Below are positions 9,339 to 20,458 of a DNA stretch of 64,000 bases, one piece after another. The position numbers and the translations under genes were made by a program. Under the pieces are notes generated by a model that was not told the DNA's origin, made no database searches, and saw only the letters and a program-made list of their open reading frames with translations. This DNA is from Synechococcus sp. MIT S9220. Lineage in GTDB: Bacteria; Cyanobacteriota; Cyanobacteriia; PCC-6307; Cyanobiaceae. The first letter of the stretch is position 1; every line of letters starts with the position of its first letter. The stretch covers positions 62,001 through 126,000 of the forward strand of contig NZ_CP047958.1 in NCBI RefSeq assembly GCF_014304815.1, read 5' to 3'.

Positions 9339-11375
9339 ATGCCTGCCTACGACCTGACTGCGCCCTACACCCCCAAAGGTGATCAGCCGACGGCGATCAC
9401 TCAACTGGTGAAGGGTGTGAATGGTGGTCGTCGTTATCAGACCCTTCTGGGTGCGACCGGCACAGGCAAGACGTTCACGATGGCCAATGTCATCGCTCAG
9501 ACCGGTCGTCCCGCCCTGGTGTTGGCTCATAACAAGACTCTGGCGGCACAGCTTTGCAATGAGCTGAGGGAATTCTTTCCCAACAATGCTGTCGAATATT
9601 TCATCTCCTATTACGACTATTACCAGCCGGAAGCATATGTGCCGGTGAGTGATACCTATATCGCCAAAACAGCATCGATCAATGAAGAGATCGACATGTT
9701 GCGCCACTCAGCGACGCGATCGTTGTTTGAACGCCGCGATGTGATTGTTGTGGCTTCCATCAGTTGCATCTATGGCCTGGGAATACCCAGTGAATACTTG
9801 AAGGCATCGGTGCAGTTTCGGGTTGGTGAGTCTCTTGATCTTCGGGGTTCTTTGCGCGAACTGGTGAATAACCAGTACAGCCGCAATGACATGGACATCA
9901 CCCGCGGACGCTTCCGCGTCAAGGGCGATGTGCTGGAAATCGGGCCTGCTTATGAAGACCGTCTCGTTCGGGTAGAGCTGTTCGGTGATGAGGTGGAGGC
10001 GATCCGCTACGTCGACCCCACCACCGGCGAAATCCTGCAGAGTCTTGAAACCATCAACATCTACCCGGCCAAGCACTTTGTAACGCCGAAGGATCGTCTG
10101 GATTCGGCGGTGAAGGATATCCGCCATGAGCTCAAAGACCGACTGGAGTTCCTGCAAACCGAAGGCAAGTTGCTGGAAGCTCAGCGACTGGAGCAGCGCA
10201 CCACCTACGACCTGGAGATGCTGCAGCAGGTGGGCTATTGCAATGGCGTTGAGAACTATGCCCGTCATCTGGCCGGACGTGAACCGGGTTCCGCGCCGGA
10301 ATGCCTGATTGATTATTTCCCCGACGACTGGCTGCTGATTGTTGATGAGAGCCATGTCACCTGTTCACAGCTTCAGGCCATGTACAACGGCGATCAGGCC
10401 CGCAAGAAGGTGTTGATCGACCACGGTTTTCGTCTGCCCAGTGCAGCCGACAATCGGCCGCTCAAGGGCGAAGAGTTCTGGACGAAGGCACGCCAGACCG
10501 TGTTTGTGAGTGCCACGCCCGGCGACTGGGAAGTGAAGGTGAGTGATGGCCAGGTGGCGGAGCAGGTCATTCGTCCCACTGGAGTGCTGGACCCTGTTGT
10601 GGAGGTGAGGCCGACAACAGGTCAGATCGACGACTTGCTGGGAGAGATCCGCACGCGGGCCGAGAAGCAGCAGCGCGTGCTGGTGACCACGCTCACCAAG
10701 CGCATGGCCGAAGACCTCACGGATTATCTGGCCGAGAACAAGGTGCGGGTGCGCTACCTGCATTCGGAGATCCATTCGATTGAGCGCATCGAGATCATTC
10801 AGGACCTGCGCCTAGGTGAGTACGACGTGCTCGTGGGTGTGAACCTGTTGCGGGAAGGCCTGGATCTGCCGGAGGTGAGCCTGGTGGCAATCCTGGACGC
10901 CGATAAGGAAGGATTCCTGCGAGCGCAGCGATCACTGATTCAGACGATTGGCCGAGCTGCGCGGCATGTGGAGGGGGTTGCGCTGCTCTATGCCGACAAC
11001 ATGACCGATTCGATGGCGAAGGCGATCGAGGAAACCGAACGCCGGCGCAAGATCCAACAGGTCCACAACGAAAAACATGGAATTGTGCCGACGGCGGCCG
11101 GTAAAAAAGCCAGCAATTCGATTCTTTCGTTTCTCGAGCTCTCACGGAAACTCAAGACTGATGGCCCTGATGCCGACCTGGTGCAGGTCGCCAGCAAGGC
11201 GGTTAAAGCCTTGGAGGACGACACTGATGGCATGGCTCTCGATGCCTTGCCCGAACTGATCGATCAGCTTGAAGTCAAGATGAAAGACGCGGCCAAGAAG
11301 CTCGATTTTGAGGAGGCTGCCAATCTTCGCGACAGGATCAAGAAGCTGCGCCAGAAGCTGGTGGGTCAGAGCTGA
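9339..11375 (+). CDS. uvrB: UvrABC system protein B
   Basis: Damage-verifying helicase-like subunit of nucleotide excision repair. Walker A GATGTGKT at residues 38-45, the DNA-gripping beta-hairpin region [12 protein letters not shown], helicase motifs ([15 protein letters not shown]) and a C-terminal UVR domain ([14 protein letters not shown]) that contacts UvrC. The ATG at 9339 follows an AGGA-type ribosome site and gives 678 residues, normal for UvrB. The longer frame from 9228 overlaps the previous gene and lacks homologous sequence. Confidence 0.96.
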   Translation: MPAYDLTAPYTPKGDQPTAITQLVKGVNGGRRYQTLLGATGTGKTFTMANVIAQTGRPALVLAHNKTLAAQLCNELREFFPNNAVEYFISYYDYYQPEAYVPVSDTYIAKTASINEEIDMLRHSATRSLFERRDVIVVASISCIYGLGIPSEYLKASVQFRVGESLDLRGSLRELVNNQYSRNDMDITRGRFRVKGDVLEIGPAYEDRLVRVELFGDEVEAIRYVDPTTGEILQSLETINIYPAKHFVTPKDRLDSAVKDIRHELKDRLEFLQTEGKLLEAQRLEQRTTYDLEMLQQVGYCNGVENYARHLAGREPGSAPECLIDYFPDDWLLIVDESHVTCSQLQAMYNGDQARKKVLIDHGFRLPSAADNRPLKGEEFWTKARQTVFVSATPGDWEVKVSDGQVAEQVIRPTGVLDPVVEVRPTTGQIDDLLGEIRTRAEKQQRVLVTTLTKRMAEDLTDYLAENKVRVRYLHSEIHSIERIEIIQDLRLGEYDVLVGVNLLREGLDLPEVSLVAILDADKEGFLRAQRSLIQTIGRAARHVEGVALLYADNMTDSMAKAIEETERRRKIQQVHNEKHGIVPTAAGKKASNSILSFLELSRKLKTDGPDADLVQVASKAVKALEDDTDGMALDALPELIDQLEVKMKDAAKKLDFEEAANLRDRIKKLRQKLVGQS

Positions 11376-11393
11376 GTTGCTGAGGCTCCTCCG

Positions 11394-13196
11394 CTAGGCC
11401 ACTAGAGGTGATTCGCTCCCTTTGGCGGCATGGCGGGTGCTGCCGCCCAGCTTGAAACCGGCATGCACGGCCTGAAGTGCTGCCACACCATCGGCCTCAG
11501 CTACCACGCAGCTGGTGCGGATCTCGCTGGTGGCGATCATTTCGATGTTCACGCCTGCTTCTGCCAGAAAACGGAACATGCGTCCTGCAGTACCCGCCGT
11601 GGCAGGCATGCCCGCGCCCACGGCACTGACCCTGGCAATGGCTGGACCGTCTTCGAGCTGGGCTCCAGGCCACTGAGCCAGCAGAGCACTCAGGGCGCGA
11701 TCGGCCGCAGTGCGGTCGTCACGTTTCAGGGTGAAACTGATATCTCGGCTGCCATCGGCGTGCTGGCGTTCCGACTGGACGATGGCATCGAGGCTGATGC
11801 CTGCGTCGGCCAGCGCATTGCAGAGGGCTCCGGCGGTTCCGGGTTTGTCGGGCACGTGGCGCACGCTCACCTGGGCCTGGTCACGGTCGAGGGCTACGCC
11901 ACGCACTTCCGGCTCACCTTCTCCGCTCGCACTGGGATTAAGGCTGATCTGACCGGCCTCCAGTTCGAAGGCCTCCTGGGTGGCCTGCAGAGCTTTGCTG
12001 CCAACGTCGGCATTGATCACACAGCTGACCTTCACTTCACTGGTTGCGATCACACGCAGATTGATGCCCACCCGGGAAAGGGTCTGGAACAAGCCCGCGG
12101 CAATACCAGGGCGGCCCATGATTCCGGCGCCGCTGATGCTCAGCTTGCTCATCCCTGACTGGGCGACCAACTCACCGCCCAGCTTCTGGATCAGGGATTC
12201 ACAAATGCTGCGAGCCCTCTCCAGATCAGTTTCAGCCACGGTAAAGGTGATGTCGTTGCTGTTGCCGTCGTGGGTGGCCTGGATGATCAGGTCCACATTC
12301 ACGCCGCCCTCAGACAGGCTTTCGAACAGCTGGGCAGCAACGCCGGGCTGATCGGACACATGCGAGAGAGCCAGCACGGCTTGGTGTTCCACCAGCTCGG
12401 CGCCGTCCACCGGTCTGCCTAGTTCAAGACCTTCGCGGCCAATGGGCCGCGAGTTGCGGCTGGTGAGTGTGGTGCCGGGTTCATCACTCCAGCTGGAGCG
12501 CACCACCATCGTGACGCCGTAGTTGCGCGCGATCTCCACGGCGCGCGGGTGCAGTACCGCAGCGCCGAGGCTTGCCAGTTCGAGCATTTCGTCGCAGCTC
12601 ACCTGAGGCATCAACTGGGCGTCTTCCACCTTGCGGGGATCGGTGGTGAGCACGCCTGGCACATCGGTGTAGATCTCACAGGCCGAGGCACCGAGGGCTG
12701 CGGCTAGGGCGACTGCTGAGGTGTCGGAGCCTCCACGCCCCAGTGTTGTGATTTCGGCGGTGCCGCCGCTGCTCTGGCTCGTGCCCTGAAATCCTGCCAC
12801 CACAACCACGCGGCCTTCGGCCAGTCGGCTGCGCAGACGATCGGTGCGCACGTCGAGGATGCGTGCCTTGCCATGGGCGGATTCGGTCACGATTCCTACC
12901 TGGGGGCCGGTCATGGAGATGGCTGGGACGCCCAGCTCATGCAACGCCATGGAGAGCAGCGCAATCGACACCTGTTCACCGGTGGCCAGCAGCATGTCCA
13001 TCTCTCGCTGGGGTGGATTGCTGCTGATGGCGTTGGCCTTGGCGGTGAGTTCATCGGTGGTGTGACCCATGGCCGAGACCACGATCACCAGATCGTGCCC
13101 CTCTTCCTTGCAGTTGGCGATACGCCTGGCTACGGCCTGGATGCGCTCCACGCTGCCGACGGAGGTTCCGCCGAACTTCTGCACCAGAAGGGCCAT
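11394..13196 (-). CDS. lysC: Aspartate kinase, four-ACT-domain cyanobacterial type
   Basis: Phosphorylates aspartate, the first step toward lysine, threonine and methionine; with asd and dapA in this window it covers three steps of the pathway. The kinase domain begins with KFGGTSVGSVERI at residue 8. After about residue 265 the protein has two consecutive pairs of ACT domains (first pair LSHVSDQPGVAAQLFESL and SISGAGIMGRPGIAAGLF; second pair VRHVPDKPGTAGALCNAL and VSAVGAGMPATAGTAGRMF). This explains its 600 residues, versus about 400-450 in most bacteria. ACT domains bind the end-product amino acids for feedback control. It is transcribed toward uvrB, with 18 bases between the stops. Confidence 0.96.
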   Translation of the reverse strand: MALLVQKFGGTSVGSVERIQAVARRIANCKEEGHDLVIVVSAMGHTTDELTAKANAISSNPPQREMDMLLATGEQVSIALLSMALHELGVPAISMTGPQVGIVTESAHGKARILDVRTDRLRSRLAEGRVVVVAGFQGTSQSSGGTAEITTLGRGGSDTSAVALAAALGASACEIYTDVPGVLTTDPRKVEDAQLMPQVSCDEMLELASLGAAVLHPRAVEIARNYGVTMVVRSSWSDEPGTTLTSRNSRPIGREGLELGRPVDGAELVEHQAVLALSHVSDQPGVAAQLFESLSEGGVNVDLIIQATHDGNSNDITFTVAETDLERARSICESLIQKLGGELVAQSGMSKLSISGAGIMGRPGIAAGLFQTLSRVGINLRVIATSEVKVSCVINADVGSKALQATQEAFELEAGQISLNPSASGEGEPEVRGVALDRDQAQVSVRHVPDKPGTAGALCNALADAGISLDAIVQSERQHADGSRDISFTLKRDDRTAADRALSALLAQWPGAQLEDGPAIARVSAVGAGMPATAGTAGRMFRFLAEAGVNIEMIATSEIRTSCVVAEADGVAALQAVHAGFKLGGSTRHAAKGSESPLVA

Positions 13197-13226
13197 CCAT
13201 GCCGCCTCATGTCGCAGGCGATTGTC

Positions 13227-14216
13227 TCACTGTGTTGCGCCCAGCAGCCCATCGCGGAACGCATCTCCGGGCTGGGTGCCGCGTTTGAGGGCTGCTTCCA
13301 CATCCAGCAGGCGGCCCAGCAGGTTGAGGCAGCGCTGGGGTGAACGCCCTTGCAACTGTTTGCGCATCACATAGATGCGCTTGGGGTTGCCGATTCCCGC
13401 CGCTTTGGCGATCACCCCAACGTCCCGCTCCCCCTGTTGTTCCAGCAGCATCACCCAAAGCCATCCCCTGATCTGACCGGTGAGCGTGGCAACAATCCGC
13501 AGGGCCGGTTCGCCGGCATCATTGAGGGCATCCAGCAAGGCAATCGCCTGGCCTGGATCGCCTGCTAGTAGCGCGTCCCCCACCTGCAGAGCGTTGGTGC
13601 TGAGCCCCTCGATCAGGCTGTCAACGGAGCTGGCACTGATGCGTGCCTCTCCGCTGCTTTCAGCATGCAGAGCCAGCTTTTGCAGTTCCATGGTCAGCCT
13701 GGCGCTGTCATTGCCGATGGCATCGATCAGGGCATCCACCGCACCAGGCTCCAGCCTCAGGTTCAGTTCCTCAGCGGTTCGCTCCACCAGCTGGCGCTGC
13801 CCAGCCCCATCCCAGACCGCCGGCAACTTGAAACTGCGCTCGCAGGCCTCTCCCGCCTTGATGCGTTTCATCAGCGCTTTGGTGGTGCGCAGACGACCGT
13901 CAGGTTTGGAGGGATGGCAGAGCAGCAGCTGAGTGCTTTCAGGGATGCCATCCAGAGAGGCTTCGAAGCGATCGGCCAGCTCGCTGGGACAGGCGTTGCA
14001 GAAGGGAGATCGCTGCAGCAGGACCACCCTCGAGCCAGCGCCGAAAGGCGGTGTGCGTGCCTCTTCCAGAGCCTGCCTGGCCTGGCCCGCCTCGCTGCCA
14101 TCCAATCGACTCACATTGACGCTCGCCCAGCTCGGATCCACCGCCTTCTCGATCAAGGCCTGAACCGCCCGTTCCAGCGCGGCGGAATCATCGCCCCAGA
14201 ACAACTGGATCGGCAT
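13227..14216 (-). CDS. holA: DNA polymerase III subunit delta
   Basis: Clamp-loader subunit that opens the beta clamp. 329 residues starting MPIQLFWGDDSAALERAVQA. The order of a degenerate AAA+ fold, the LLLCHPSKPDGR segment, and the C-terminal collar region (IYVMRKQLQGRSPQRCLNLL) follows the HolA family. lysC follows on the same strand after 30 bases, and the start is only 70 bases from the divergent cobH start. Confidence 0.9.
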   Translation of the reverse strand: MPIQLFWGDDSAALERAVQALIEKAVDPSWASVNVSRLDGSEAGQARQALEEARTPPFGAGSRVVLLQRSPFCNACPSELADRFEASLDGIPESTQLLLCHPSKPDGRLRTTKALMKRIKAGEACERSFKLPAVWDGAGQRQLVERTAEELNLRLEPGAVDALIDAIGNDSARLTMELQKLALHAESSGEARISASSVDSLIEGLSTNALQVGDALLAGDPGQAIALLDALNDAGEPALRIVATLTGQIRGWLWVMLLEQQGERDVGVIAKAAGIGNPKRIYVMRKQLQGRSPQRCLNLLGRLLDVEAALKRGTQPGDAFRDGLLGATQ

Positions 14217-14285
14217 TGAGGCGTGTCGTCGGACAATGTCGAAGTCTGCCCTGACTGGCAGTCCCCGTCAGAGGAATGTGGAGCA

Positions 14286-14921
14286 ATGGCCGACCATCCG
14301 ATCTTCACGGAAAGCATCCGTCGAATTCGGGCCTTGTTGGGGGAGACGGGACTTGATCCTCTGCAGCAGCAGGTGTTGGAACGTCTGGTGCACAGCAGCG
14401 GGGATCCAGGCCTGCAGCAGCTGTTGCGTTTCAGCGAGGGGGCCTGCGAGCAGGGACTTGCTGCGTTGCAGGCTGGAGCAGCGATCCTCACCGATACGGC
14501 GATGGCTGCGGCTGCCGTGACGCCGATGGCTGCGCGCACACTGGGCACGTCCGTGCGCTGCCTGCTTGATTGGGCGCCTGAGGTTTCACCGCAAGACTCC
14601 ACCCGTTCCGCCGTGGCGATGTTGAGAGCTTGGCCGGAGCTCACGCAGGTGGCCAGCGCGAAGGGCCAGCCCATGCCGGTGCTGCTGGTGGGCAGTGCGC
14701 CGACGGCGTTGGAGCAGTTGCTTGATCAGCTGGATGCTGGGGCCCCTGCCCCTTCGCTGGTGATCGGCATGCCGGTTGGCTTCGTGGGCGTCCCTGAAAG
14801 CAAGCGCCATCTGGCTGCGACGGCTCTGGCTCAGATCCGCCTGGAGGGAACGCGCGGTGGTGCCGGTTTGGTGGCTGCAGCAGCCAATGCCCTGCTGCGA
14901 GCCGCTCAGGCCGCCAGCTGA
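14286..14921 (+). CDS. cobH: Precorrin-8X methylmutase
   Basis: Moves the C-11 methyl group to C-12 during corrin ring synthesis, giving hydrogenobyrinate or its cobalt analogue (CobH/CbiC). [18 protein letters not shown] at the N-terminus and [11 protein letters not shown], with the family's conserved His, are diagnostic; the [14 protein letters not shown] block near the C-terminus is also typical. The ATG at 14286 is preceded by GGAG and gives 211 residues. A GTG at 14223 would add 21 unconserved residues. The 3' end overlaps mutS by 16 bases. Confidence 0.92.
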   Translation: MADHPIFTESIRRIRALLGETGLDPLQQQVLERLVHSSGDPGLQQLLRFSEGACEQGLAALQAGAAILTDTAMAAAAVTPMAARTLGTSVRCLLDWAPEVSPQDSTRSAVAMLRAWPELTQVASAKGQPMPVLLVGSAPTALEQLLDQLDAGAPAPSLVIGMPVGFVGVPESKRHLAATALAQIRLEGTRGGAGLVAAAANALLRAAQAAS

Positions 14922-17647
14922 TCGAGCACCTGTCTGGCCCGTTGCACAACGCGGGAGGGCACCCCTGCCAGGCGAGCGGCTTCGATGCCATAGCTGCGGC
15001 TGGCACCGCCGATCTGCACCTGATGCAGGAACACAAGATCCTCGCCGGTTTCCTCCACCATCACCTGGAAGTTGGCCACGTTGGGCCGCTGTTCCGCCAG
15101 ATTGTTGAGCTCGTGATAGTGGGTGGCGAACACCGTGCGTGCCTTGAGATCGCCGGCCAGATGTTCGCTCACGGCCCAGGCGATCGAGAGGCCATCGAAG
15201 GTGGCTGTCCCCCTGCCGATTTCATCAAGGAGCACCAGGGAGCGGTCGCTGGCGTGGTGAAGGATGTTGGCGGTTTCGGCCATTTCCACCATGAAGGTGG
15301 ACTGCCCTGCGGCCAGATCATCCACGGCGCCCACCCGCGTGAAGATGCGATCGGCAAGGCCGACCTGAGCGGATGACGCAGGCACCCAGCTGCCGATCTG
15401 GGCCAACAGTTGGATCAGGCCAATCTGGCGCAAATAACAGCTTTTGCCGCTGGCATTGGGTCCTGTCAGCACGATCAGGTCGGTGTCAGCTCCCAAACCA
15501 AGATCGTTCGGGGTGAAGGAAGTTTCCACCAGCAACTGTTCCACCACGGGGTGGCGGCCAGCGGTGATTTTGAGGGCGCGATCGTCGCTCAGCTGTGGAG
15601 CACACCAGCCTGCTGTGGCAGCCGTGTCTGCCAGGGCGGTGAGTGCGTCTAAACCCGCTACGGCACGGGCGGCCTCGCGGATTGGTGTTGCCATGCAGCC
15701 CACTTGGTCGCGCAGCTTGCAGAACAGCTCATATTCGCGCTGAAAGGCCCGTGCTCGCAGCTGGAAGATGCGGCCTTCGCGCTCCTTCAGCTCGGGCGTG
15801 ATGAAGCGTTCTTCATTGGCCAGTGTCTGGCGGCGGATCCAGTGGTCGGGCACGGAGGATGCCTTCGCTTTGCTCACCGCCAGGAAATACCCAAAGGTGC
15901 GGTGGTATTGCAGACGCAGAGTGCTGATGCCACTGAGCTCTTTCTCCAAGCGCTCCTGCTCGGCCAGCCAGGCGTCCTGGTCATCGAGTTGATTGCGCAG
16001 GCCATCCAGCAGCAGATCCACCCCGTCGTGGATGAGCCCGCCTTCGCTGAGAGAAAGAGGCGGGGCGTCCACCAAGGCATGGCGAACGGCGGCGGCCAGC
16101 TCAGCGAGCGCTGGATTGGGTGGCAGCAGCGCCTCCAGCACCTGTGGCCATGTCTCCAGCGTTCCCTCCAGGCGACTGGCCAGTCGTGGCAGGCGTTCCA
16201 GTCCATCGGCGATGGCCACCAGGTCGCGGGCACTGGCATGACCGGCGCCGGCCCGACCCGCCAGCCGTTCCAGATCACCCATCGGCCGCAACAGTCGACG
16301 CAAGCTCTGGCGCAGGGGCCTTTGGTTCACCAGCAAGCTCACCACGTTTTGCCGTTCGCGGATGGCGTTGAGGTCCATCAGCGGCGCTTCGAGCCAGCGG
16401 CGCAGGCATCGTCCCCCCATGGCGGTGAGGGTCTGGTCGATGGCCCAGAGCAGTGACCCCTGGAGTTGTCCATCGCGTTGGGTGGCCGTCAGTTCCAGAT
16501 TGCGGCGGGTCTGGGCATCGAGCACCAGGGCATCACCGGCCTGCACGATCTTCGGCACATCAAGGGGCACCAGGGTTGCTTCTTCGAGCGGCTGGGTGTC
16601 ATTGACGTACTGCAGCAGCCCACCAAAAGCTCTCAGGGCCAGAGGCAGTTCCTGCAGGCCAAGGCCATCCAGCCCAGCCAGCCGGTAGTGCTTGATCAGG
16701 GCTTGTTCGGCCTGGGGGCGGCTGAAGGGTGTGAGCGCCATCGGGCTGAGCCTCAGCCGTTCAGGACACCAGGCAGGTCGTTGCGTGTTGGCGTCATCGC
16801 TGGCTGCCCAGAGCAGTTCCGAGGCCTCAAGTTGGGCCAGGTGCTGGTGCAGGGCATCGCTGCCACTGCGTTCCATCACCTGAACGTCGCCCGTACTCAC
16901 ATCGGCGCTGGCCAGGCCCCAGCGCAAGGGTTGCTTGCTGCTGGCAGGTTCCACCACCACCGCTGCCAGCCAGTTGTTGCGGCGGGCAGCGAGCATGCCT
17001 TCTTCCAGCACCGTGCCCGGGGTGAGCACCCGGGTGATTCCGCGCTTGAGCAGGGCCCCCTTGGCGGGGGTGGTCTCCAGCTGGTCACATAGTGCCACGG
17101 AGTAACCACGACGGATCAGTTCAGCGCAGTAGCGCTCGGCGGCGTGATGTGGAATTCCCGCCATCGGCACGCGTCCGATCGCCTTGCCACCTTCCTTGCC
17201 GGTGAGAGTGAGTTCCAGCACCCGTGAGAGCTCGACGGCGTCCTCGAAGAAGCACTCGAAGAAATCACCGAGTCGGTAGAGCAGCACGCGCTCAGGGTGC
17301 TCCGCCTTGAGCTCTACGTAATGGCGCAACATCGGCGTCAGCAGGGTCTGATCCACCTGGCTGTGGTGGGCCCAAGGCGGGGCATCGCTGTCGTCGCTGT
17401 CTGAGCCGGTCAGCTCTTCGGCCTGGTTGGAGGCCTTGTCGGGATCACTGTTGTTGCCCTGTCGCTGCCTGGGTCGGGCAGAGGCATCAGCGCTGAGGCT
17501 GGCGTCAGTGAGCTCAGCCAGTGCATCCGCGGCTAAGGCCTCAGAAGCCCTGGCAGAGCTGGTTGTGGGTCGATCAGTCGGTTCCGGAGCGCCGAACAGA
17601 TTCCCCTGCAGCGACTGCTCCTCGGGCTGGGGGCAGGTGCGGGGCAT
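14906..17647 (-). CDS. mutS: DNA mismatch repair protein MutS
   Basis: Mismatch-recognition ATPase. The Phe-x-Glu mismatch wedge is at Phe129 and Glu131 (in [11 protein letters not shown]), followed by connector, core, clamp and the ATPase with Walker [10 protein letters not shown] and signature [14 protein letters not shown]. The ATG at 17647 gives 913 residues. Compared with typical MutS there is an N-terminal extension of about 90 residues, rich in Ser, Ala and Asp, with a possible short motif (QSLQGNLFG) near its start. The 3' end overlaps cobH by 16 bases. Divergent from psbZ. Confidence 0.96.
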   Translation of the reverse strand: MPRTCPQPEEQSLQGNLFGAPEPTDRPTTSSARASEALAADALAELTDASLSADASARPRQRQGNNSDPDKASNQAEELTGSDSDDSDAPPWAHHSQVDQTLLTPMLRHYVELKAEHPERVLLYRLGDFFECFFEDAVELSRVLELTLTGKEGGKAIGRVPMAGIPHHAAERYCAELIRRGYSVALCDQLETTPAKGALLKRGITRVLTPGTVLEEGMLAARRNNWLAAVVVEPASSKQPLRWGLASADVSTGDVQVMERSGSDALHQHLAQLEASELLWAASDDANTQRPAWCPERLRLSPMALTPFSRPQAEQALIKHYRLAGLDGLGLQELPLALRAFGGLLQYVNDTQPLEEATLVPLDVPKIVQAGDALVLDAQTRRNLELTATQRDGQLQGSLLWAIDQTLTAMGGRCLRRWLEAPLMDLNAIRERQNVVSLLVNQRPLRQSLRRLLRPMGDLERLAGRAGAGHASARDLVAIADGLERLPRLASRLEGTLETWPQVLEALLPPNPALAELAAAVRHALVDAPPLSLSEGGLIHDGVDLLLDGLRNQLDDQDAWLAEQERLEKELSGISTLRLQYHRTFGYFLAVSKAKASSVPDHWIRRQTLANEERFITPELKEREGRIFQLRARAFQREYELFCKLRDQVGCMATPIREAARAVAGLDALTALADTAATAGWCAPQLSDDRALKITAGRHPVVEQLLVETSFTPNDLGLGADTDLIVLTGPNASGKSCYLRQIGLIQLLAQIGSWVPASSAQVGLADRIFTRVGAVDDLAAGQSTFMVEMAETANILHHASDRSLVLLDEIGRGTATFDGLSIAWAVSEHLAGDLKARTVFATHYHELNNLAEQRPNVANFQVMVEETGEDLVFLHQVQIGGASRSYGIEAARLAGVPSRVVQRARQVLDQLAA

Positions 17648-17781
17648 GAGACATCCGGAAGTCGCTGGATCGTACCGATGGCGTTCACCACAAGCTGTGA
17701 AGCTTGATGCGTAGACGACGGAGACGACTCTCCCCCACATGTGAGAATCCCCGTGAACGACCTGGCGTCGACCGATTCACC

Positions 17782-17970
17782 ATGCAGATCCTTAACACCC
17801 TCACCGTTCTGGCCTTGGTGGTGATGTCCTTTGCGTTGATCGTGGCTGTGCCTGTTCTTTACGCCTCGAATGAGGACAGCGGCCGCTCCAATCGCTTGAT
17901 TCTGCTGGGTGGCATTGCCTGGGTGGCCTTGGTGCTGGTGAACTGGGGCATGAGCTTCTTCGTGGTCTGA
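17782..17970 (+). CDS. psbZ: Photosystem II protein PsbZ (Ycf9)
   Basis: 62-residue thylakoid membrane protein with two transmembrane helices (about 5-25 and 38-60). It begins [20 protein letters not shown] and contains the [10 protein letters not shown] loop, matching PsbZ in length and sequence. PsbZ helps the interaction of photosystem II with its antenna and stabilises supercomplexes. The ATG at 17782 is chosen because the upstream extension is Arg-rich and unrelated. Confidence 0.95.
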   Translation: MQILNTLTVLALVVMSFALIVAVPVLYASNEDSGRSNRLILLGGIAWVALVLVNWGMSFFVV

Positions 17971-18000
17971 GGCCAGGCCCAAGGGCATCTTTTTTATCCA

Positions 18001-18023
18001 GTTCACGCCGGCCGGGTGTGAAC
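18001..18023. repeat. Inverted repeat upstream of ribH
   Basis: Arms GTTCAC and GTGAAC flank an 11-base GC-rich centre, ending 24 bases before the ribH ATG. It could be an operator or a hairpin in the ribH leader. No T-run follows, so it is not a normal intrinsic terminator. A T-rich tract (17990-17996) sits just before it. Confidence 0.35.
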
Positions 18024-18047
18024 ATGGAATGAACGGATCAAGGCGTC

Positions 18048-18530
18048 ATGGCCACCTTTGAAGGACGGTTCACCGATGTGCAGGGCCTGCGCATCGCTGT
18101 TGTTGTTGCCCGATTCAACGATCTGGTCACGGCCAAGTTGTTGAGCGGCTGCCTTGACTGTCTTGGACGCCATGGGATTGACACCAGTGCAGACAGCAAT
18201 CAGCTGGATACGGCCTGGGTGCCTGGTTCTTTTGAGTTACCTCTGGTGGCCCAGCAGCTGGCTCGCAGCGGTCGTTATCAAGTGGTGATCACGCTTGGGG
18301 CTGTGATTCGTGGTGACACGCCCCACTTCGATGTTGTGGTCGCCGAAGCCAGCAAGGGAATTGCCAGCGTGTCTCGTGACACCGGTGTGCCCGTGATCTT
18401 CGGGGTGCTCACAACCGACACGATGCAACAGGCGCTCGAGCGGGCAGGGATCAAGAGCAATCTGGGATGGAGTTATGCCCTGCAGGCTCTGGAAATGGGC
18501 TCTCTTGTGAAGGCATTGCCAGCGGCTTGA
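18048..18530 (+). CDS. ribH: 6,7-dimethyl-8-ribityllumazine synthase
   Basis: Penultimate riboflavin step, joining the ribityl-aminouracil to dihydroxybutanone phosphate. The 160-residue protein shows the family blocks [40 protein letters not shown] (with the catalytic His) and [17 protein letters not shown]. Preceded by psbZ with a 77-base gap; co-transcription is possible but not shown. Confidence 0.96.
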   Translation: MATFEGRFTDVQGLRIAVVVARFNDLVTAKLLSGCLDCLGRHGIDTSADSNQLDTAWVPGSFELPLVAQQLARSGRYQVVITLGAVIRGDTPHFDVVVAEASKGIASVSRDTGVPVIFGVLTTDTMQQALERAGIKSNLGWSYALQALEMGSLVKALPAA

Positions 18531-18603
18531 ACGGTGGATTGACCAACGGCCCCTTGGTGGTGCATGCTTCTCGGGTCGTCAGGTGACATTCACCGGCTGG
18601 CCT

Positions 18604-18675
18604 GCGGATGTAGCTCAGTGGTAGAGCATCTCCTTGCCAAGGAGAGGGTCGAGAGTTCGAATCTCTTCATCCGCT
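18604..18675 (+). tRNA. trnG: tRNA-Gly (anticodon GCC)
   Basis: The acceptor arms GCGGATG and CATCCGC pair perfectly over 7 bases. The D-arm region TAGCTCAGTGGTAGAGCA, the anticodon stem-loop CTCCTTGCCAAGGAG with GCC in the loop, and the T-loop GTTCGAATC are all present. No CCA is encoded; the discriminator is T. It lies between ribH and a convergent GNAT gene whose stop is 7 bases away. Confidence 0.97.
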
Positions 18676-18682
18676 TGTTGAA

Positions 18683-19144
18683 TTATTGCTTTCGGATCAG
18701 CAAGTGCTGAGAGGAAACGCTGCTGAATCCCATTTGTTCATAAAAGCCATTGCTGTTGGTGGTCATCAGATACACCCGCTCCACTTCACGCAATTTGGGG
18801 GAAGCCAGCAACGCTTCAACGACCCGCCGCCCGAGCCCACGACCCTGAAGGTCGCCGGCCACCACCACATCCCAGAGCACGGCTCTGTAGATCCCATCGC
18901 TGCTGGCTCGCCCGAAACCCACCATGCGTTTGCCGCGCCAGAGGCTTACAACCACCTGGCTGCCTTTGAGCATTTCGCGCAGTTGTTGACGGCTGCGGCC
19001 CTGGGCCCAGAAGGCGTGTTTATTCAGCAAACGCCGAAGTTTGAGAAGACCGCGTGTCGGGCGTAGGTTTGGCCCAAGCCCCATCAGGCGCAGGCCTGGG
19101 GCTCCTGGTGCATGTTCAACCAGATGGATGCGGGCCATGGTCAT
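18683..19144 (-). CDS. GNAT-family N-acetyltransferase
   Basis: 153 residues. The acetyl-CoA pyrophosphate-binding motif is GRGLGRRVVEALL at about residues 101-113. Other family blocks are a central beta strand (YRAVLWDVVVAGDLQ) and the C-terminal NSNGFYEQMGF segment. It resembles the cyanobacterial/plastid (Ycf52-like) GNAT group; the substrate cannot be inferred. The ATG at 19144 is used, with an alternative ATG two codons in. Confidence 0.82.
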   Translation of the reverse strand: MTMARIHLVEHAPGAPGLRLMGLGPNLRPTRGLLKLRRLLNKHAFWAQGRSRQQLREMLKGSQVVVSLWRGKRMVGFGRASSDGIYRAVLWDVVVAGDLQGRGLGRRVVEALLASPKLREVERVYLMTTNSNGFYEQMGFSSVSSQHLLIRKQ

Positions 19145-19235
19145 TTGATGCAGGCCTCATCATCCGTCTCCCTGTGTCTTCACTTGTTGTGTGCAACAAA
19201 ATTCACCTGTTTCAAGGCCTTGAAGCGCTGAGGTC

Positions 19236-20447
19236 ATGACGTCAGTGCCTGGTGAACAGCGGTTTCTTGAACAGCGGGCCCAGCCCATCCAACAGTTGTT
19301 GCGCGAGTGGCCACCGGGGTATGGCGGGGTGGAACGGGTGGCTCATGAGTTGGCGATGGTCTGGGGAGGAACGGTCTGGAGCTTGGATGCGCAGGATCGC
19401 TGCCTGAGCGAAAAGGACGCCATCGCAGTCCACTACCCGCGCAGACGGCTTGCAAGGACTTTCCCCTTGGGTCGACTGGTTCTACCGCTGCCATCGGTTG
19501 GCTTGTGGTCGTTGTTGCGCTCGGAGGAGCCTCTGCATGGTCATCTGCCCTCCATCGGGGTGTTGTTGGTTTTGTTGTTCGCCCGCTTGGTTCGCCCTCG
19601 GCGACGTGTGACGGCCCACTGGCACTTCTTTTTCGAACCTGCTTCAGGATTCAAAGGACGCTTTTTCATCGCTTATCAGTGGCTGGCGCTCACCGTTGTG
19701 TCCTGGCTCTCCGGGGTGATCACGACCTCGCCTTTGCTCAAAGACGAATTGGTGCGTTGCGGTTGCCGCTCTGAACGAGTTGCAGTTTTGCCCTGCTGCC
19801 TCAGCCATGACCAGGAAGCTGCGGCCTTGGTGGCGCCGCGGTCATCGCTCCAGAAGCAAGCCACCCCGGTGATGCGGGTGCTGTTTATCGGTCGCCTTGG
19901 CAGCTACAAACGTCTGGATTGGCTGTTGAAAAGCCTGGCGAGTGTTGAGAGCTCCTGGTCGCTGGATGTTGTCGGTGATGGGCCGCGGCGGGCTGACTTT
20001 GAAGCACTCAGCGAGCAACTCATGGCATCTCGCCCTGATGGCGTGGTGCGATTTCATGGCCGCTTGCCTGAGGCCGACAAGTTGAGCCAGCTGCTGGCGG
20101 CAGATCTGCTCGTGTTGCCTTCAGAAAGTTCCAATGAGGCGTTTGGCATCGTTCAGCTCGAGGCGATGGCTGCTGGTCTGCCTGCTCTGGCTTTTCAGCG
20201 TTGGCGTTCTGGCATGGGTTGGGTCTGTCAGCTGGCCGATCTCGACTGGTCGCAGACTCCGGAGGATTTGCCTTTGGTGCTGCAGAAGCTTGCTGATGAT
20301 CCGGTTTTGCTACGCCATCTCGGCCTACAGGCACGCCTGCGTTATCAGCAGCTTTTCTGCCGCAGGATCTGGCTGGATCAGCTCAAAGGCTGGAGCAACC
20401 CCGTGACTTGTTCCCAGACCCCGGTAGGCTTTCGGGCTCGAGGGTAG
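19236..20447 (+). CDS. Glycosyltransferase, GT4-like
   Basis: 403 residues. N-terminal acceptor-domain motif [14 protein letters not shown]-terminal donor domain with [25 protein letters not shown] and the EX7E motif in EAFGIVQLE. These indicate a GT-B retaining glycosyltransferase using a nucleotide sugar. Hydrophobic segments around 75-125 suggest membrane association. The acceptor is unknown; lipid, sucrose-type or envelope glycan synthesis are all possible. The gene ends 11 bases before secA. Confidence 0.85.
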   Translation: MTSVPGEQRFLEQRAQPIQQLLREWPPGYGGVERVAHELAMVWGGTVWSLDAQDRCLSEKDAIAVHYPRRRLARTFPLGRLVLPLPSVGLWSLLRSEEPLHGHLPSIGVLLVLLFARLVRPRRRVTAHWHFFFEPASGFKGRFFIAYQWLALTVVSWLSGVITTSPLLKDELVRCGCRSERVAVLPCCLSHDQEAAALVAPRSSLQKQATPVMRVLFIGRLGSYKRLDWLLKSLASVESSWSLDVVGDGPRRADFEALSEQLMASRPDGVVRFHGRLPEADKLSQLLAADLLVLPSESSNEAFGIVQLEAMAAGLPALAFQRWRSGMGWVCQLADLDWSQTPEDLPLVLQKLADDPVLLRHLGLQARLRYQQLFCRRIWLDQLKGWSNPVTCSQTPVGFRARG

Positions 20448-20458
20448 TTGTCAACACC

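Noticed and set aside
11430-12158. 242-residue open frame opposite lysC
   Set aside because: Antisense to the ACT region of a certain gene; long antisense frames are common at this GC content and the translation has no family-like motifs.
15704-16456. 250-residue open frame opposite mutS
   Set aside because: Antisense shadow; Gln/His-rich with no recognisable domain.
17976-17996. Intrinsic terminator after psbZ
   Set aside because: A T run is present, but the only stem (GCCC/GGGC) would have a two-base loop, too tight to be convincing.
18604-18675. tRNA-Gly as an attachment site for an integrated element
   Set aside because: No integrase and no duplicated tRNA 3' end were seen; the flanking genes look like native chromosome.
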